The notes below the pieces were generated by a model that searched no databases, had not been told where the DNA came from, and worked only from the letters and a program-made list of their open reading frames with translations. From Berberis thunbergii (lineage: Eukaryota > Streptophyta > Magnoliopsida > Ranunculales > Berberidaceae), in contig QNQO01000677.1 of assembly GCA_003290165.1 (NCBI GenBank), positions 372,001 to 436,000 of the forward strand: a stretch of 64,000 nucleotides of DNA, given 5' to 3'. Positions 51,487 through 63,358 of the stretch are shown here, one piece after another. How positions within the stretch are numbered: the first letter of the stretch is position 1; every line of letters begins with the position of its first letter. The position numbers were made by a program, and so were the translations under genes.

Positions 51487-54358
51487 ATGTCGACGGAGAA
51501 AAAGATAGTTGCAAAGTCTTCTTTCGGCACCAAGGTTAGATCTATCCACTTACAAAAAATCTTTATTTATTTTCTCATAAATGATTATTGGTGTTTGCAT
51601 AGGTGAGTGAAAGAAAAAATTTGTTTTTCTTTTCCATGAAGGTTATGTATAACATTTATTAAGGAAGTTGCTACGTGTCCGATCATTTGGCTCGGTTGCT
51701 CAAACTTTAGTTTACATATTTAACTTATAAAAGTTACTTAGTATACCCAATACTTAATTATTAGGAACAAGAGAAACGACTTCTAGCCTCCTCCCCGTCT
51801 TTCACCTTCATTGGCTTGGTGGTTATTCTTTCAAGCAACCGTACAATGGACTCAAAACTTCAATCATTGAAACTAAAAATGTCATTGAAATAAAAAAATT
51901 AGATGTAATTGTAAGCTCAAAGAGCATTGCAATAGTTGTAAATAAAAAATTTCCAAATCTAGCACATATTCAACGGATATGTATGAACCCAATTTCAAAT
52001 GCCATTAATTTGTTTTTTGCTTAAATAAATAAGGGCAACCAATAAAATCATTTTCACAAAAAAGGTAAGTTGGTGCTACGCATTTTAAGTTGGTGCAACA
52101 AAGCTAGACATCCCAAAAAACCGGTGCAACAAAGAGTTGATGCAACCGAGCCAAATAATCGGGTACACGTAGCAACTCCCTTTATTAATTAATACTCAAT
52201 GGAATAATAATCTATGAAATAATAACAAGTTATGAGGTTCAATAGACTGTAAGATATTTCAAAAACTCCCTTATATGTTTACATAGATTCATTTAAGTAA
52301 TAATTTGGTATAAAATATATGTATGATTGCATATGATATTTTCTATATTTAGTATGAAATATACATGTAAGGAAGTATTATAATTTAATACATTGCATCA
52401 CTTGATTGAATTAATGAGTAAATATATTTAGGGAGTGTAATTTTTATTATTTTGTTTTTCTGATACTAGACGAAGGGGAATATGAGAAAGAGGGAAAACA
52501 AATAATTTTTTTTTAGTAAAACTCCTTAATTTCCACTAGTATGCACTCTAGAGCACAACCTAATAATATATCCCCTTTAGGTCCTTATAGTTGCCTAGGG
52601 GCAATACATGAATACATGCCTTTCACATATTGTGCATTTTTATTGTGCAAAACATGTATTTTAAGTCTAGCTTTCCACTACTCCGTTTAAACTAATTTTG
52701 GCACCAATGAGTGTAATAAGGTTTTATACTAGTTTTACCTTGATTTAATTTGCAATCCTCAAAATATATATAGAAATGTGCAATGTTCGTTCTAAGGCCT
52801 TGTGTTGCTCTAAGAAGACGAACATTTGAGAAAATATTGGAAATAACATTTTGAAATGTTTGTTACTTAAAGCTAAAGCTCACGATAAGCAATGAAAATT
52901 CATGAGACCTTTTGACCTAAACATATCAATGGTCAAAACAATGTAAAGATCAATTCCAAACGTAAAGAGACACATTATTTTATTTGTTATTGGTTCTCGC
53001 TAGTGACATTATTCGATAAATCAATCTTATATTAACACTTTTCATAGTTGAATTATATTTGATTTAATATGTTTTTAGTTGTTTGCACCATTTTTATTTC
53101 AAGGGCGTCAACACATGTGACATATTTGCATGCACGTGATTTGAGGAATATATTTCAATTGTGACTAGGGTACTTCAATTATCAATTAGGGTCATTTCTC
53201 ATTTGGCTTCTATTAGTTTATAACTATTCATGTTTAACCCCCATCAGCCAGTCTAATTCCCATGACCATGAGTTCAACTACGTTGACTCATAAATTTCAT
53301 CCAAAAATTTTAAAATGACTAACTTACCCTTATGCATGTGGTTTGCTCATGTTTTTTAAATGACAATTTTTTTTAAACAAATAAGGGGGCCAATAAGGAA
53401 TTATATACAAACTAATAAATGTATTAGTTTGTATAATTCCTAATTGGCCCCATGGAATGAGTTTTTGCGAAATCTCACCAAATTTTTCATTTTTTAAAGT
53501 TACAAAAAAAAGGAGAAATATAAAATTACATTATTTCGAGGTTTTTTAAATTTTCGTAAAATTTGGGTTTTTCGCCAAAAACACAAAACTCAGTGACCAA
53601 AATTTCATTTTTTCAAGTGTTTTTTCGATAGATTCCGAAGTTTTTTCCTAAAATTATGGGTTTTTTTTAACTATTATTTCTTCTAATTATTTATTGATAT
53701 TTCAATCAAAACGAAATCACAATGATTGATTGGCTTCCATCTTTGTTAAAAAAAAATTAATCATTTTAAAAACATGTGCAAACCATGTGCATAAGGGTAA
53801 GTTGGTCATTTTGAAAATTTTGGGTGGAGTTTGTGAGTCAACGTAGTTGAACTCACTGTCATGGGGATTAGACTGGAATACAAGAACTAATGAGGGTCAA
53901 ACAGTAATAGTAATAAGCAAATGTTGGCCAAACAAAAAATAACCCTATCAATTATGATGATGAATGGTTCTATAAAAAATAGGGTATATAATATTCACTA
54001 GATTCTCTATTGTCAAAGTTGTGCATGTATCTCAACACCTCCACAATATCTTACACGATACTCACCCAAGGATTAATAGGACAAAAAATAATAATGTGTC
54101 ATAATGGATCACAGTTATGGTTTTTCTGATTCTAAATGTAATCCCTTACCCTTGCCCAGTTAAAATCATAAAAAATTAAATATTTTTAGAAAAAATGAAT
54201 AATTAAAAGAAATTGATTATCGGTGGTGGTTGCTATGGATATCATTGTAATTTTCTCCACTAATTTTTTTGTTCTGCAGGAGGAAAAACTTACCATGGTT
54301 AAGTATATGAACTCTGAAAAAATGGTTGGATGCTTTGGTGGTATTGAAGGTAAAGAAG
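51487..54358 (+). pseudogene. COX5B: COX5b fragment B (two exons)
   Basis: The better-preserved duplicate of fragment A. Exon 51487-51534 reads MSTEKKIVAKSSFGTK, closer to the family's PFGTK. Exon 54280-54358 reads EEKLTMVKYMNSEKMVGCFG then GIEGKE, keeping the VGC-G-G segment that precedes the zinc site, and ends at a GTAAGC donor. The exons join in phase, but the intron is 2.75 kb, full of repeats and a MITE. The downstream zinc-binding exon (as at 60088) is missing; Helitron-like repeats lie there instead. There is no mitochondrial presequence. Probably not functional, though the two exons themselves are undamaged. Confidence 0.75.
53189..53945. mobile_element. Foldback MITE, Mutator-type TSD, copy in unit 2
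   Basis: Duplicate of the element at 48338 with the same inverted ends and a perfect 9-bp TSD TATCAATTA (53180-53188 and 53946-53954). It is longer because of an internal AT-rich insertion. It was present before the unit duplicated. Confidence 0.8.
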
Positions 54359-54379
54359 GTAAGCCCTTTAAATTGTGTT

Positions 54380-56353
54380 CCTTATAAAACTTTAAAATTT
54401 GTCATGATAAAACTTTAAAATTTGTCAAAACATGATCACCCTTAAGTTTTCATCATTCATACTTACATGCCTAATCACCACCATCAACAATTGAAGAAAA
54501 ATAAATAAATATCAAAATGTTGGGTATGATAATCGAACCCATGAACTCATGGTGCTTTAAGTTCTATATGATTCGTTAGATTCTTATATTTGGGTAAATC
54601 TCAGCCATCTTTTATCTGCAAACTCAAACACCATTCTGATTTGTAATATATATACTAGGGTATTCCCCGTGCCATTGGCACAATAAAAGTAAAATTTGTC
54701 AAGCATGATAACCCTTAAGTTTTCATCATTCATATTTATATGCCAAATCACCACGATCAACAAATTAAAAAAAATATATCAAAATGATGGGTATGAGAAT
54801 CGAACCCATGCACTCTTGGTACTTGAAGTTCTATACAATCCGTCAGATTCTTATAGTTGGGTAAATCTCACCCTTGTGAGGGCGAACCTGTGGGGGAGGG
54901 TGCGGGAGAAGCCTAAGAGCCCATGGATCCCAAGAGGGTTGGCAAGCTAAAAAGGGAGATCATAGTCTCACATCGCCTGGGTGCGGGAGGGTGATGTACT
55001 ATATATGTACGAGTTTGAATCTACAAATTACTACGCGTTTTAAAGCTGAGCGGGCCTTGGGCCCAAAGCGGATATAATACTCTTTGGATCGGGTCGTTAC
55101 AGAATATCACCCACCTCAAACACCATCATGTTGTATATATAATCAGGTTATTCCCCGTGCCATTGGCACGATAAAAGTTTAAAACTTGTCAAAATATGAT
55201 CACCCTTGAGTTTTCAACACCACCATTGTCAATAATTGAAGAAAAAAAAAATATTGGGTATGAGAATCGAACCCATGCACTCTTGGTGTTTTAAGTTCTA
55301 TGTAATCCGTTAGATTCATATATATGGTTAAATCTAAGCCATATTTTATCTCCCATCAGAAACACCATCATGTTTTGTATATGACTGGGGTATTTCCGTG
55401 CCGTTGGCGAGATAAAAGTTTAAAACTTGTCAAAATATGATCATCCTTGAGTTTTCAACACCACCATCATCAACAATGGAAAAAAAAAATAAACATAAAA
55501 ATTGTTGGGTATGGGAATCGTACCCATGCACTCTTGGTGCTTTGAGTTCTATGTGATCCGTCATATTCATATATTTAGGTAAATCTCAACACTCTTTTAT
55601 TTCCCACCCCAAACACCATCCAGTTTTGTATATATAATATAATAATAGTGTATCCCCCGTGCCAATGGCACGATATGATTTTTTGGGTAAACTTTGTGAC
55701 ATGCCAACCTGTCTGTGCCTACGTCACCATGAACACACTTACTATGCCAAAAAAATCAATTGGAAAACACAAAAGTTACAATACAAAACCACCAATTTCA
55801 CAATATAAAATGCATTTCATAGTTTCCCAATAAATTTGAAATTGTACACAATGACAAATACTAAAAAAACACCCAATTATAAATTGATTTGTACAAATCA
55901 AAATAGATTTAGTATACAAAAAATAATAAGAAACTTATACTTGAAATATGAGTATTTGAAAGCGGGAGAAATGAGAAAGTGTAAGTAAGGGTTAAAAGAT
56001 ATTGAAATATGAGAAAATAAATAAATAAATAAATATGCAAATGTTGGATATGGGAATCGAACACATGTACTCTTGGTGCTTTGAGTTCTATGTGATCTGT
56101 TAGATTATGATATTTGGGTAAATCTTAGCCGTCTTTTATCTCCCACCCCAAACACCATCATGTTTTGTATATATAACTAGGATATTTCCCGTGCCATTGG
56201 TACTACTGTACGGTATTAACTATTTTAATTGCTGCTTATTTTTTTTATCGTGTTTCTCATGGCTTTAACTGTGTTGAAAAATCACTCGGCATGGTTTTGA
56301 TAATTTTAGGTCAATATGTTATTAACTATTGGTACATGGGTTTAAACTAAACC

Positions 56354-56401
<48 letters not shown>

Positions 56402-58260
56402 GAGTAAAAAAGTTTGTTATTAAAAAAATTGCCTAATAAATATATATTGTCGTTCAAGACACGTGTCACTAATCATACCCCAAAGTTGCGGCACATGTAC
56501 CATTACCACTTAACATATTTATTTAATATATGTCTTGTCATTTATCTTTTTAATATCCATTTCGGTATTATCTCAACCACAAATATTTGGTGTTTCTGTA
56601 ATGATAGCTTAAATTAAATTAATTACAATATTTTTGTTGAATTTTAACAGTTTATCTTGTTTTTTAAAAAATTTCCCAATATTAAAAGTTGCCATACCTC
56701 ATAAATTTGCATTTGTAATTCATCAAAATGGCAAAAAACACATTAAACCACTATAACATTACTCCACATGCTAAATGTTTCAGTAGGCACCAAAAACTAA
56801 TTTTTTTCTTCTTCAGTATTTCGACAAATTTTACTTTGTTTTCTCAATTTTTTTCAACACTAAAACATGTCATACACAATAATATTGCATTTGTATTTCT
56901 TCAAAATGCAAATATATAAAATGAACCACTACAAAATTGTTCCACATGCTAAATGTTTGAGTAGACAACAAAATTTTGTCAAAGTCTACTAATGAGCAAG
57001 AAATACCGTACCTTCAGAGTAGCACATTTTGTATGCAAATGTAAATCATATTGTATACATTCTCAACATTGAACTCCCACTGTATGCATATGTAAATCAC
57101 ATTGTATACAAATGCATGCAAATGTATACAACTGTATGCTAGGATATTCAACACTATATTTTAATGTATGGTAGGAATATTCTAACATTAAAGTCCCACT
57201 GTACATGTCAATAAATTACATTATTCTTGTCAATAAATTCCATTGTACATGTTAATAAAAAAAAACTGAATCATAGCATGAGTATGCAAATGTCAATAAA
57301 AAAAATTAGAATAAGAGCTCTATAATATTTCAAAAAAAACGTTGTTGATTTCATTCCAATTGATCTAACCATGCAATACATAAGAATATCATCCTTTTAA
57401 GGGCCAGATTAAAACAAAACCTATACTAAATGAAATTATTTAAAAAAAAAATTTCAATTAGGGTCCAATTGGGGCATTTACAAATTGGGGTCTATTAATG
57501 AATTACTAAGTGGACATCTCAATAGAATTTCAGTGAATAGAATAAACTAATGCAAAACATGAAGTAACTTAACCTATTTTCTATCTTGATTTCAGTGTTA
57601 ATGCAAAACATGGACATCTAATGCAAAACATGAAGTAACTTAACCTATTCTCTATCTTGATTTCAGTGTTAATGCAAAACATGGACATCTCAATAGAATA
57701 AACTAAGTGATTGTTGAAATAACTTTACCTATTCTCTCACAGCAAAAATATTTTTTTTTTAATTTCAATCACCATGATAATTAGGATTGTCAACAGACTG
57801 GACTTGTGCAAAAAAAAAAAACGATTTTAAATCGGATTTGGTTCCTGTCATTCAAAACATGTGTCAATAATCATACCCCAAGGTTGCGACATAATCACAC
57901 CCCCAAGGTTGTGTCATTAGTCTACCTTACTATAGTATTACTCCACAGTCTAAAATGTTTGAGTATGATAAATAAATAAATATACTTACATGCCTAATCA
58001 CCACAATCAATTTTTGAAAAAAATTAATAAATAAAATAAAAAATGTTGGGTATGGGAATCGATCCCTTGCACTCTTATTGGGGATAAATCTTCATAAAAG
58101 CTAATTTTAAGTCTCAGCCATTAGATCTTCATGTTTGAACTCATGCACTCTTGGTGCTTTATGTTCTATAAGATCCGTTAGATTCATATATTTGGTTAAA
58201 TCTGAGGCGTCTTTTATCTCCCAACCCAAACAGCGTCCTGTTTTGAAAGATATATATATA
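54380..58260 (-). repeat. Helitron-like repeat array, right block
   Basis: Repeated units of about 260-300 bp with the same hairpin and CTAG-like end on the minus strand (near 54655, 55145, 55385, 55650, 56177) and the same tRNA B-box segment (near 54525, 54789, 55258, 55505, 56046, 58050). The hairpin CGTGCCATTGGCACG is best preserved at 54668-54680 and 55157-55170. Between units lie an LTR-free AT-rich stretch, a (TAA)n microsatellite (56350-56399) and short direct duplications (56690-56960; 57560-57690). No protein-coding gene is recognised. Confidence 0.55.
56350..56399. repeat. (TAA)n microsatellite
   Basis: About 16 uninterrupted AAT/TAA units, a likely polymorphic site. Confidence 0.95.
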
Positions 58261-58274
58261 TATATAGAGTTATT

Positions 58275-58465
58275 CTAAATGGCGAGGAAATGAGCGAGGG
58301 GAGGGAGGTGGCGGGATGGGGACCGTTCACCTCCCTCGGGATGCGCACGCCAAAAAAAATGACATACATCTCGAGGGAGGTGAACGGTCCCCACCCCGCC
58401 ACCTCCCTCCCCTCGCTCATTTCCTCGCCCACTTCCTTGACATTTAGAAATTTTGATATATATAT
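58275..58465. mobile_element. GC-rich foldback MITE, copy 2
   Basis: Arms GGCGAGGAAATGAGCGAGGG (from 58281) and the complement ending CATTTCCTCGCCCACTTCC (about 58435), followed by TTGACATTTAGAA. The arms are nearly perfect for about 70 bp around a loop with ATGCGCACGCC. Same family as 6447-6650. It lies next to a TATATATATA run, so the TSD is ambiguous. ORFs on both strands here are palindrome artefacts. Confidence 0.8.
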
Positions 58466-59270
58466 TGTTAGTACAAATGAATTTAAGAACTTTTTTTTCA
58501 ATAGACCGTAAACCCCTCATGAACAATGTTGGACTTTTGTTCTCAGTCTCAATTATTTTATAATTGGGTTTTGGATCTTCGATATTTGAAATTACAAAAA
58601 AAACCCTTAAATATAAAGTGCGGTAATAATTACTAGTTATCTCAGCATAGAACTATAGAAATGTTTATAAAAACCTTTGTAATGGTTCAATGCACCTTGC
58701 TAATTGTAGCCCACATTTTTCAAGGGCTTAAATCTAATAATAAATTATTTATGACCTCTAGTCTAACATACTCTTGATAATCAAATACTTTAAGCTACAT
58801 CATGTTGTTGATAATCAAAAGATTGAGATTACTTTCATCCATCTGGAAGGACAAACATACTCTTGGTTCTCAGATTATGAAATTTGGAAAGAAGAAGTAA
58901 GCTGGGCTAACAAGGGTTGGCGATACTGCTGGATGGTTGATTGTGTTGAAGGAAGAGGAAGAAAACAGATGGTGAGTTGCTTGTGGGCTTAAAGGATGAA
59001 AGATTGAAAAAGGGTTTTAGGACCAAAAGCAAGACGGATCAAGAGGAATCTTGGGCTTTGGTTTGGGTTTACTACAATAACCGAGACAGTCCGGGATGGA
59101 CCGGGACTCCATTTCTAGAATTGGTCCTATCCCAATTCCAATTGGTCCGGGATTGTGATTGGTATGAAAATAGTAGAACCCATTTTGACATTGTTTGAAA
59201 TGGTTTGATACCATACCAGTCCGAGTCGAAACGTGATGGATCGGGATTATTGCCCACCCCTAGAAATGAG
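58466..59270. other. Unassigned spacer with a GGGTGGGCA-type repeat end
   Basis: Contains a short ORF (58774-58992) with a weak gag-like feel, and at about 59040-59265 a segment rich in GGGA/TCCC words ending TTGCCCACCCCTAG, related to the repeat at 12721. No supported gene. Confidence 0.35.
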
Positions 59271-59522
59271 GTTCAAAAAATTGTTAGGTGATAGGCGGGT
59301 GGCGAGCAGGGGACTAGCACCCAAAAGCCTAAGCTTTTTTTTTTGTATTATAATTTATAATTTTTAAGTTATGAAAGTTAGGCATAATAACATATAAATT
59401 ACTTCCAAATTCAAATATACAAAATGTATTAAAAATAGTCTTTATTTATTTTTAATTTTTTTCGAATTGAAAATAAAATAAAAATTCAAAAACCCACCCG
59501 GCAAACCTAATTTTAGAACAGG
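59271..59522. mobile_element. hAT-type MITE, short degraded copy
   Basis: Shares GATAGGCGGGTGGCGAGCAG and TTTTGTATTATAA blocks with 50282-50902 and ends TTTTAGAACAGG, a damaged version of the family terminus. The interior is deleted to about 250 bp. Confidence 0.6.
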
Positions 59523-59637
59523 GACAAGAAAGGGTTTATGTTGTAAATTTTGACAGTCTTTCAATTAATGATATTTATAATATTATATAGCATTGTTGAT
59601 TTAAGGTGCTTATAAGAGACATGTAATGTTTACAGTG

Positions 59638-60435
59638 ATGTCATCGGATGAGACGAGTACAACAAGTTATAGACGACCTAAAGCAAATGTTAGGGAAAGA
59701 CATGCCAGCAGGGGTCATTTTGGTACCAAGGTTAATTTCATTCGTATATAAAAACAATTGCTTAAGGATATCAATATGCATGTCATTAACTAATGATCAA
59801 TATGATAGTTGCAATGTTCACTGTAAGAATAATGTGATATATTGTAGATAACATGTAACTTCTCTCACCCTCTCTGCTTTCTGTTTATTAGTTAACAATT
59901 TATTTTTGCTATTGGTAGGAAGAACCGACTATAGTCAAACACATATACACTAAAAAGATTGTTGGATGCTCTGGTGATGGTGATGAAGGAGAAACAAGTA
60001 AGCCCTTTTATATTGGATCCTTATGTTAGAATTAGATTTATTTATGTTGATTGGTCATCTTATTCTTAATATTTGTTGTACTTGTAGGCAAGGTGCACGA
60101 TGTTTTATATTTTTTGTTGGAGAAGGATAAACCGCATAGGTGCGCGACATGTTGTCAATATTTTAAGGCAAGGAAGAAACTTCAACTCTTATGTAGTAAC
60201 TATATATCAACAAAAAATTTATATAATAATAACCAAATTTTTTTTTATTATAAATATTCACAAATTAAATCATATATTCTCTAATGGCGGAATTATTTGT
60301 GATTGTTTATACTTTATTGAATTATAGAATCAACTAATTTTTTTCTAATTCAAGTTATTTATGGTTTTTCAGTTGGAAGTGGTTGCCCCAGGGGAAATGC
60401 CAGAGGCATATATCAATTATGATTGTCCTTACTAG
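59638..60435 (+). CDS. COX5B: COX5b-like locus C, open four-exon reading frame without presequence
   Basis: Cytochrome c oxidase subunit 5b-like. Exons: 59638-59730 (MSSDETSTTSYRRPKANVRE to HFGTK), 59919-59997 (EEPTIVKHIYTKKIVGCSGD), 60088-60167 (KVHDVLYFLLEKDKPHRCAT then CCQYFK), 60373-60435 (LEVVAPGEMPEAYIN to stop). They total 315 nt, 104 aa, with no internal stop and all phases consistent. The HRCATCCQYF block keeps the CxxC zinc pair, and VGC keeps the upstream Cys. The third intron would use a GC donor (AAG then GCAAGG) with a normal AG acceptor. The family's mitochondrial presequence and acidic/His-rich tail are missing. The first exon follows a TTTACAG acceptor in phase 2, so an upstream exon may exist that I cannot see. 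It could be a truncated gene or a young pseudogene. Confidence 0.6.
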
Positions 60436-61052
60436 CTCAACTCAACTACCTACTTTTCTACCGTAATAAAGTTTAGTCAGTTGACGATGAGATAATATAT
60501 TTTTGTTATACTATAGATATGAAGTTTTTGAGCTTAGTTGCAATCTTTTTTTTTTCGGGTTAATATTGAATATATTTACATTTCTAAAGGTGGAAATTGA
60601 TCAAGTCAAGTCATAATCGTATTGTATTACATTATAATATTGTAAACTTCGAACCTTGCATGATTATTAATGTGTTGAGTTTTCCGAATCCAAACACCGA
60701 CACGAATTGAACCCCCATTACACTATTTGACACAGTTACCTAACTAGGCCAAGTGGTGTCAACTACACACCTCTCCATCTTGACATGATTGTTTAATGAG
60801 CTAGCAGATCAACAATATTGTTTGTCACTATTATATTTTATAATTGAACATGAGACTACATTTCTTTTAGCAAATTTTAAGCTTTAAATGGTACAATTAA
60901 TGTAATTATACACAACAATCATTACCGTAGAAGAGAATTCAAAATTGACAACCATTATATCTGAGTCAGGTGTGTCGTATGAGTCATATTCTTGGCACCC
61001 GACAAAATGATCCGATAAGCAAACAACTTATGATTGGTCTATGTTAACAAGT
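60436..61052. other. Spacer right of COX5b locus C
   Basis: AT-rich, no gene recognised. It contains the words CCGAATCCAAACACCGACACG and GACACAGTTACC, of a kind seen in decayed retrotransposons, but no diagnostic ends. Confidence 0.35.
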
Positions 61053-61533
61053 TGAAAACCGCCCAGATTAATGCCTGGGCGGTCTGGGCGGTCTAGGCGG
61101 GTCTGGGCGGGTCTGGGCGGCCTAGGCGGGGTCTAGGCGGTCTGAGAGATTTTTTATTTTTATTTTTATTTTTTTTTATTTTTTAATAAAGTTGATTGTG
61201 TTCTTATTTTATTTTTCTTTCCTATTTTTTAGAAATAAACTATTTAATTGTTTTTTTAGAAAATCTCGGGAATGGACTTTGATGATGATAATGATGATAT
61301 GTCTAAATGTAGCGAAGGATGATTACTTAATGGAATTTTCAAAGGATCTGCCGGTACCAATTTTACTAATGTAGATTTTATCAAACATAACTGAGATTAT
61401 TCATGCAATTTGAAGAAAAATAAAAGAGTACACAAATTCAAATTTATATAAAGTACCCATCATGACCAACTTCAGTCATTTGAGTTTTAATAAATTTTGT
61501 TCACGATTGTTAATTTTTCATGTTTTTAAATTT

Positions 61534-61570
<37 letters not shown>

Positions 61571-61684
61571 TGACATTAAATTGGATGTAATTGATAAGGT
61601 ATTATGCTTAACTTTTGTAAATTATTAAAGTTATAATACAAAACCTAAGACCGGTCCCAGCGCCTAGCGATTTTTAGAACACTG
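61053..61684. mobile_element. hAT-type MITE, copy 2, inverted
   Basis: Reverse-complement relative of 50282-50902: GGCGGTCTGGGCGGTCTAGG repeats at the left, the shared AAGGATGATTACTTAATGG segment near 61315, and terminus CGATTTTTAGAACACTG at 61668-61684. The left outer terminus is missing. An (AT)n run interrupts it at 61537-61565. Confidence 0.7.
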
Positions 61685-63162
61685 ATATTTATAACACAAT
61701 CGAATAAGTAAATAAGGCGTGTAACTCGGAATATTACCTTATTTAAGCTTGTTCAATAATCATTCTCAAACAACCTGAAATGCTTGAACTTCCTCTAAAA
61801 CTCAAAACTGAATAATATTTGTTTCTACGATGACCTCTTCTTTGAATTTGAGATCGGGTATGGGTCAATCAACTACAAACCCTAAAAATAATAAATGTTG
61901 AGGTCGATAAATGAGACAACAAAAAAATTGAGAGAGATAGAGAGGGAGAAATAGATGACGGAAGTAATGAGTTCAAAAAGATAAAAGAAATGAGCTAAAA
62001 GTAGAAAAAAGAAGAAAGTTGATATATGCAGAGTGAAAAAGAGAAGAAGAGTGGATAGAGGTCAAAACTGAGTTTGACTGAGTGTCGCATGCCCTGAAAC
62101 CTTGTAGCTTGTATGCTAAAATGCGATATTTCATTAAAGATATACTTAGAATTAAGCTTCTTGTAAGCTGGTGGAGATGGAGTCGAATCAAGGTGGCCCT
62201 CTTTTCAGGGAAGACAAGAATTCGTTATGTTGTGCCTTCCTTTATTTTGTTAGGGATTTCTAACGAGCAGGGGAAGGTAATGTTTATTGTTTGAGTTAGC
62301 CAGAAGTTAATTTTGAGAAAATCGATGGAGACATTTGGAGAAAAATAATTATATAAAAGAAGATAATATGGAGTGTTGTAGACTGAGGTAATATGCTAGT
62401 ATTTGATAAGCAAATAAATGAGACATTTTATGCTCCTAAATATACAATTGCTAAGTACCATTATCTAATAAAAATATATCATTATGTGTATTTTATAGAA
62501 AATTAAGCATTAATTTCGAATCATACACAAAGTGACACAATAAGACTAAGCTCAACAAATAGAAAAACCCATTGGAAGTTCACATATGCATTATCAAAGA
62601 TCAAAGATTTTTAAGCCCAAAGATCCCTGAAGTCAAGTCCACAAAGTATCATCATCTATGAATCTCGAAAAAATCAACTTGAAGATTTGGACATTCACAT
62701 GAAAACTTCGTCATAGCCAAAGAATCTCTACAAACTCCGCTATCCATTCTTACATTTGTACTCCATCATTTTTACATTTCACCTTATTTCACTCCAATAC
62801 TCTTTTTTATTTCACTCCAACACTCCACCTTCCACCCCATTATCTCTACACATAAGTTTCACCCTTCTTCATCTATAAATACCCCACACATGAACACACT
62901 TGGGAAAAAACTTGGAAACACTTTGAAGGGAGAAATAGTTGAAGTAGTTGTAGTGTAGAGTTTAGATAAATAAGTGGAGGAAAGACCTAGAACTTACCAT
63001 GTTTGGCTAACATCCCACCTTTTTGGGTGTGGGTGAGCCTATGGGAGGATAGCTCCAAGATGGCTCTATTTTAGATTAGTTATTTTCATTTTCATGTATT
63101 AGATAAGCCTGTGTAGTTAGATTGGTCTTGCAGCTTAGTTGTATCATAAATCTATGAGGTAA
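61685..63162. other. Unassigned region with a promoter- or LTR-like segment
   Basis: No gene recognised; the ORF at 62082-62294 has no known motif. Near 62870 the sequence CATCTATAAATACCCC, then a leader-like stretch, resembles a TATA region of an LTR or short transcript. Confidence 0.35.
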
Positions 63163-63175
63163 GTTAGATGTTTTG

Positions 63176-63345
63176 GCCAATGGCATGACAACTCAACAGT
63201 TGGAGCTTGGCGGATGGTACCACTTGGTCATGGGTTTGAACCCATTTTACGGCATCTTTATCAGTTTATGGTGTGTTGACCAGTTCTGGTCTTTAATGGG
63301 TTCCGGGATCCTATAAAAACCCCGCTCACCTTCCAAAAAAAAAAA
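63176..63345 (+). mobile_element. tRNA-derived SINE with perfect TSD
   Basis: A 170-bp element starting GCCAATGGCATGACAACTCA. The tRNA-like head has an A-box-like AACTCAACAGTTGGAGCTTGG and a B box GGTCATGGGTTTGAACCC; a short body and an A11 tail follow. It is flanked by an identical 13-bp duplication GTTAGATGTTTTG (63163-63175 and 63346-63358). This is the classic SINE structure; the same head occurs at 46910 on the minus strand. Confidence 0.9.
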
Positions 63346-63358
63346 GTTAGATGTTTTG

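Larger units (their letters stand above)
50962..55065. repeat. Tandem duplication unit 2 (COX5b-bearing)
   Basis: Second head-to-tail unit, directly after unit 1. It lacks the 660-bp insertion and the hAT MITE of unit 1 but has its own insertion of about 160 bp inside the foldback MITE (about 53540-53700). It ends in the GCGGGCCTTGGGCCCAAAGCGG block near 55065. Confidence 0.85.

Noticed and set aside
49340..58260. CRISPR-like periodic repeats
   Set aside because: Units are about 300 bp, diverged, and of eukaryotic TE type; no short identical repeats with unique spacers.
58214..58526. Overlapping ORFs on both strands
   Set aside because: They lie across the GC-rich palindrome, so the two arms give mirror-image peptides; not genes.
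58774..58992. Gypsy gag fragment
   Set aside because: A single weak block (HLEGQTYSWFSDYE) without neighbouring motifs is not enough to call it.
62082..62294. 70-codon plus-strand ORF
   Set aside because: No recognisable motif, no splice partners, and AT-rich surroundings; likely chance.
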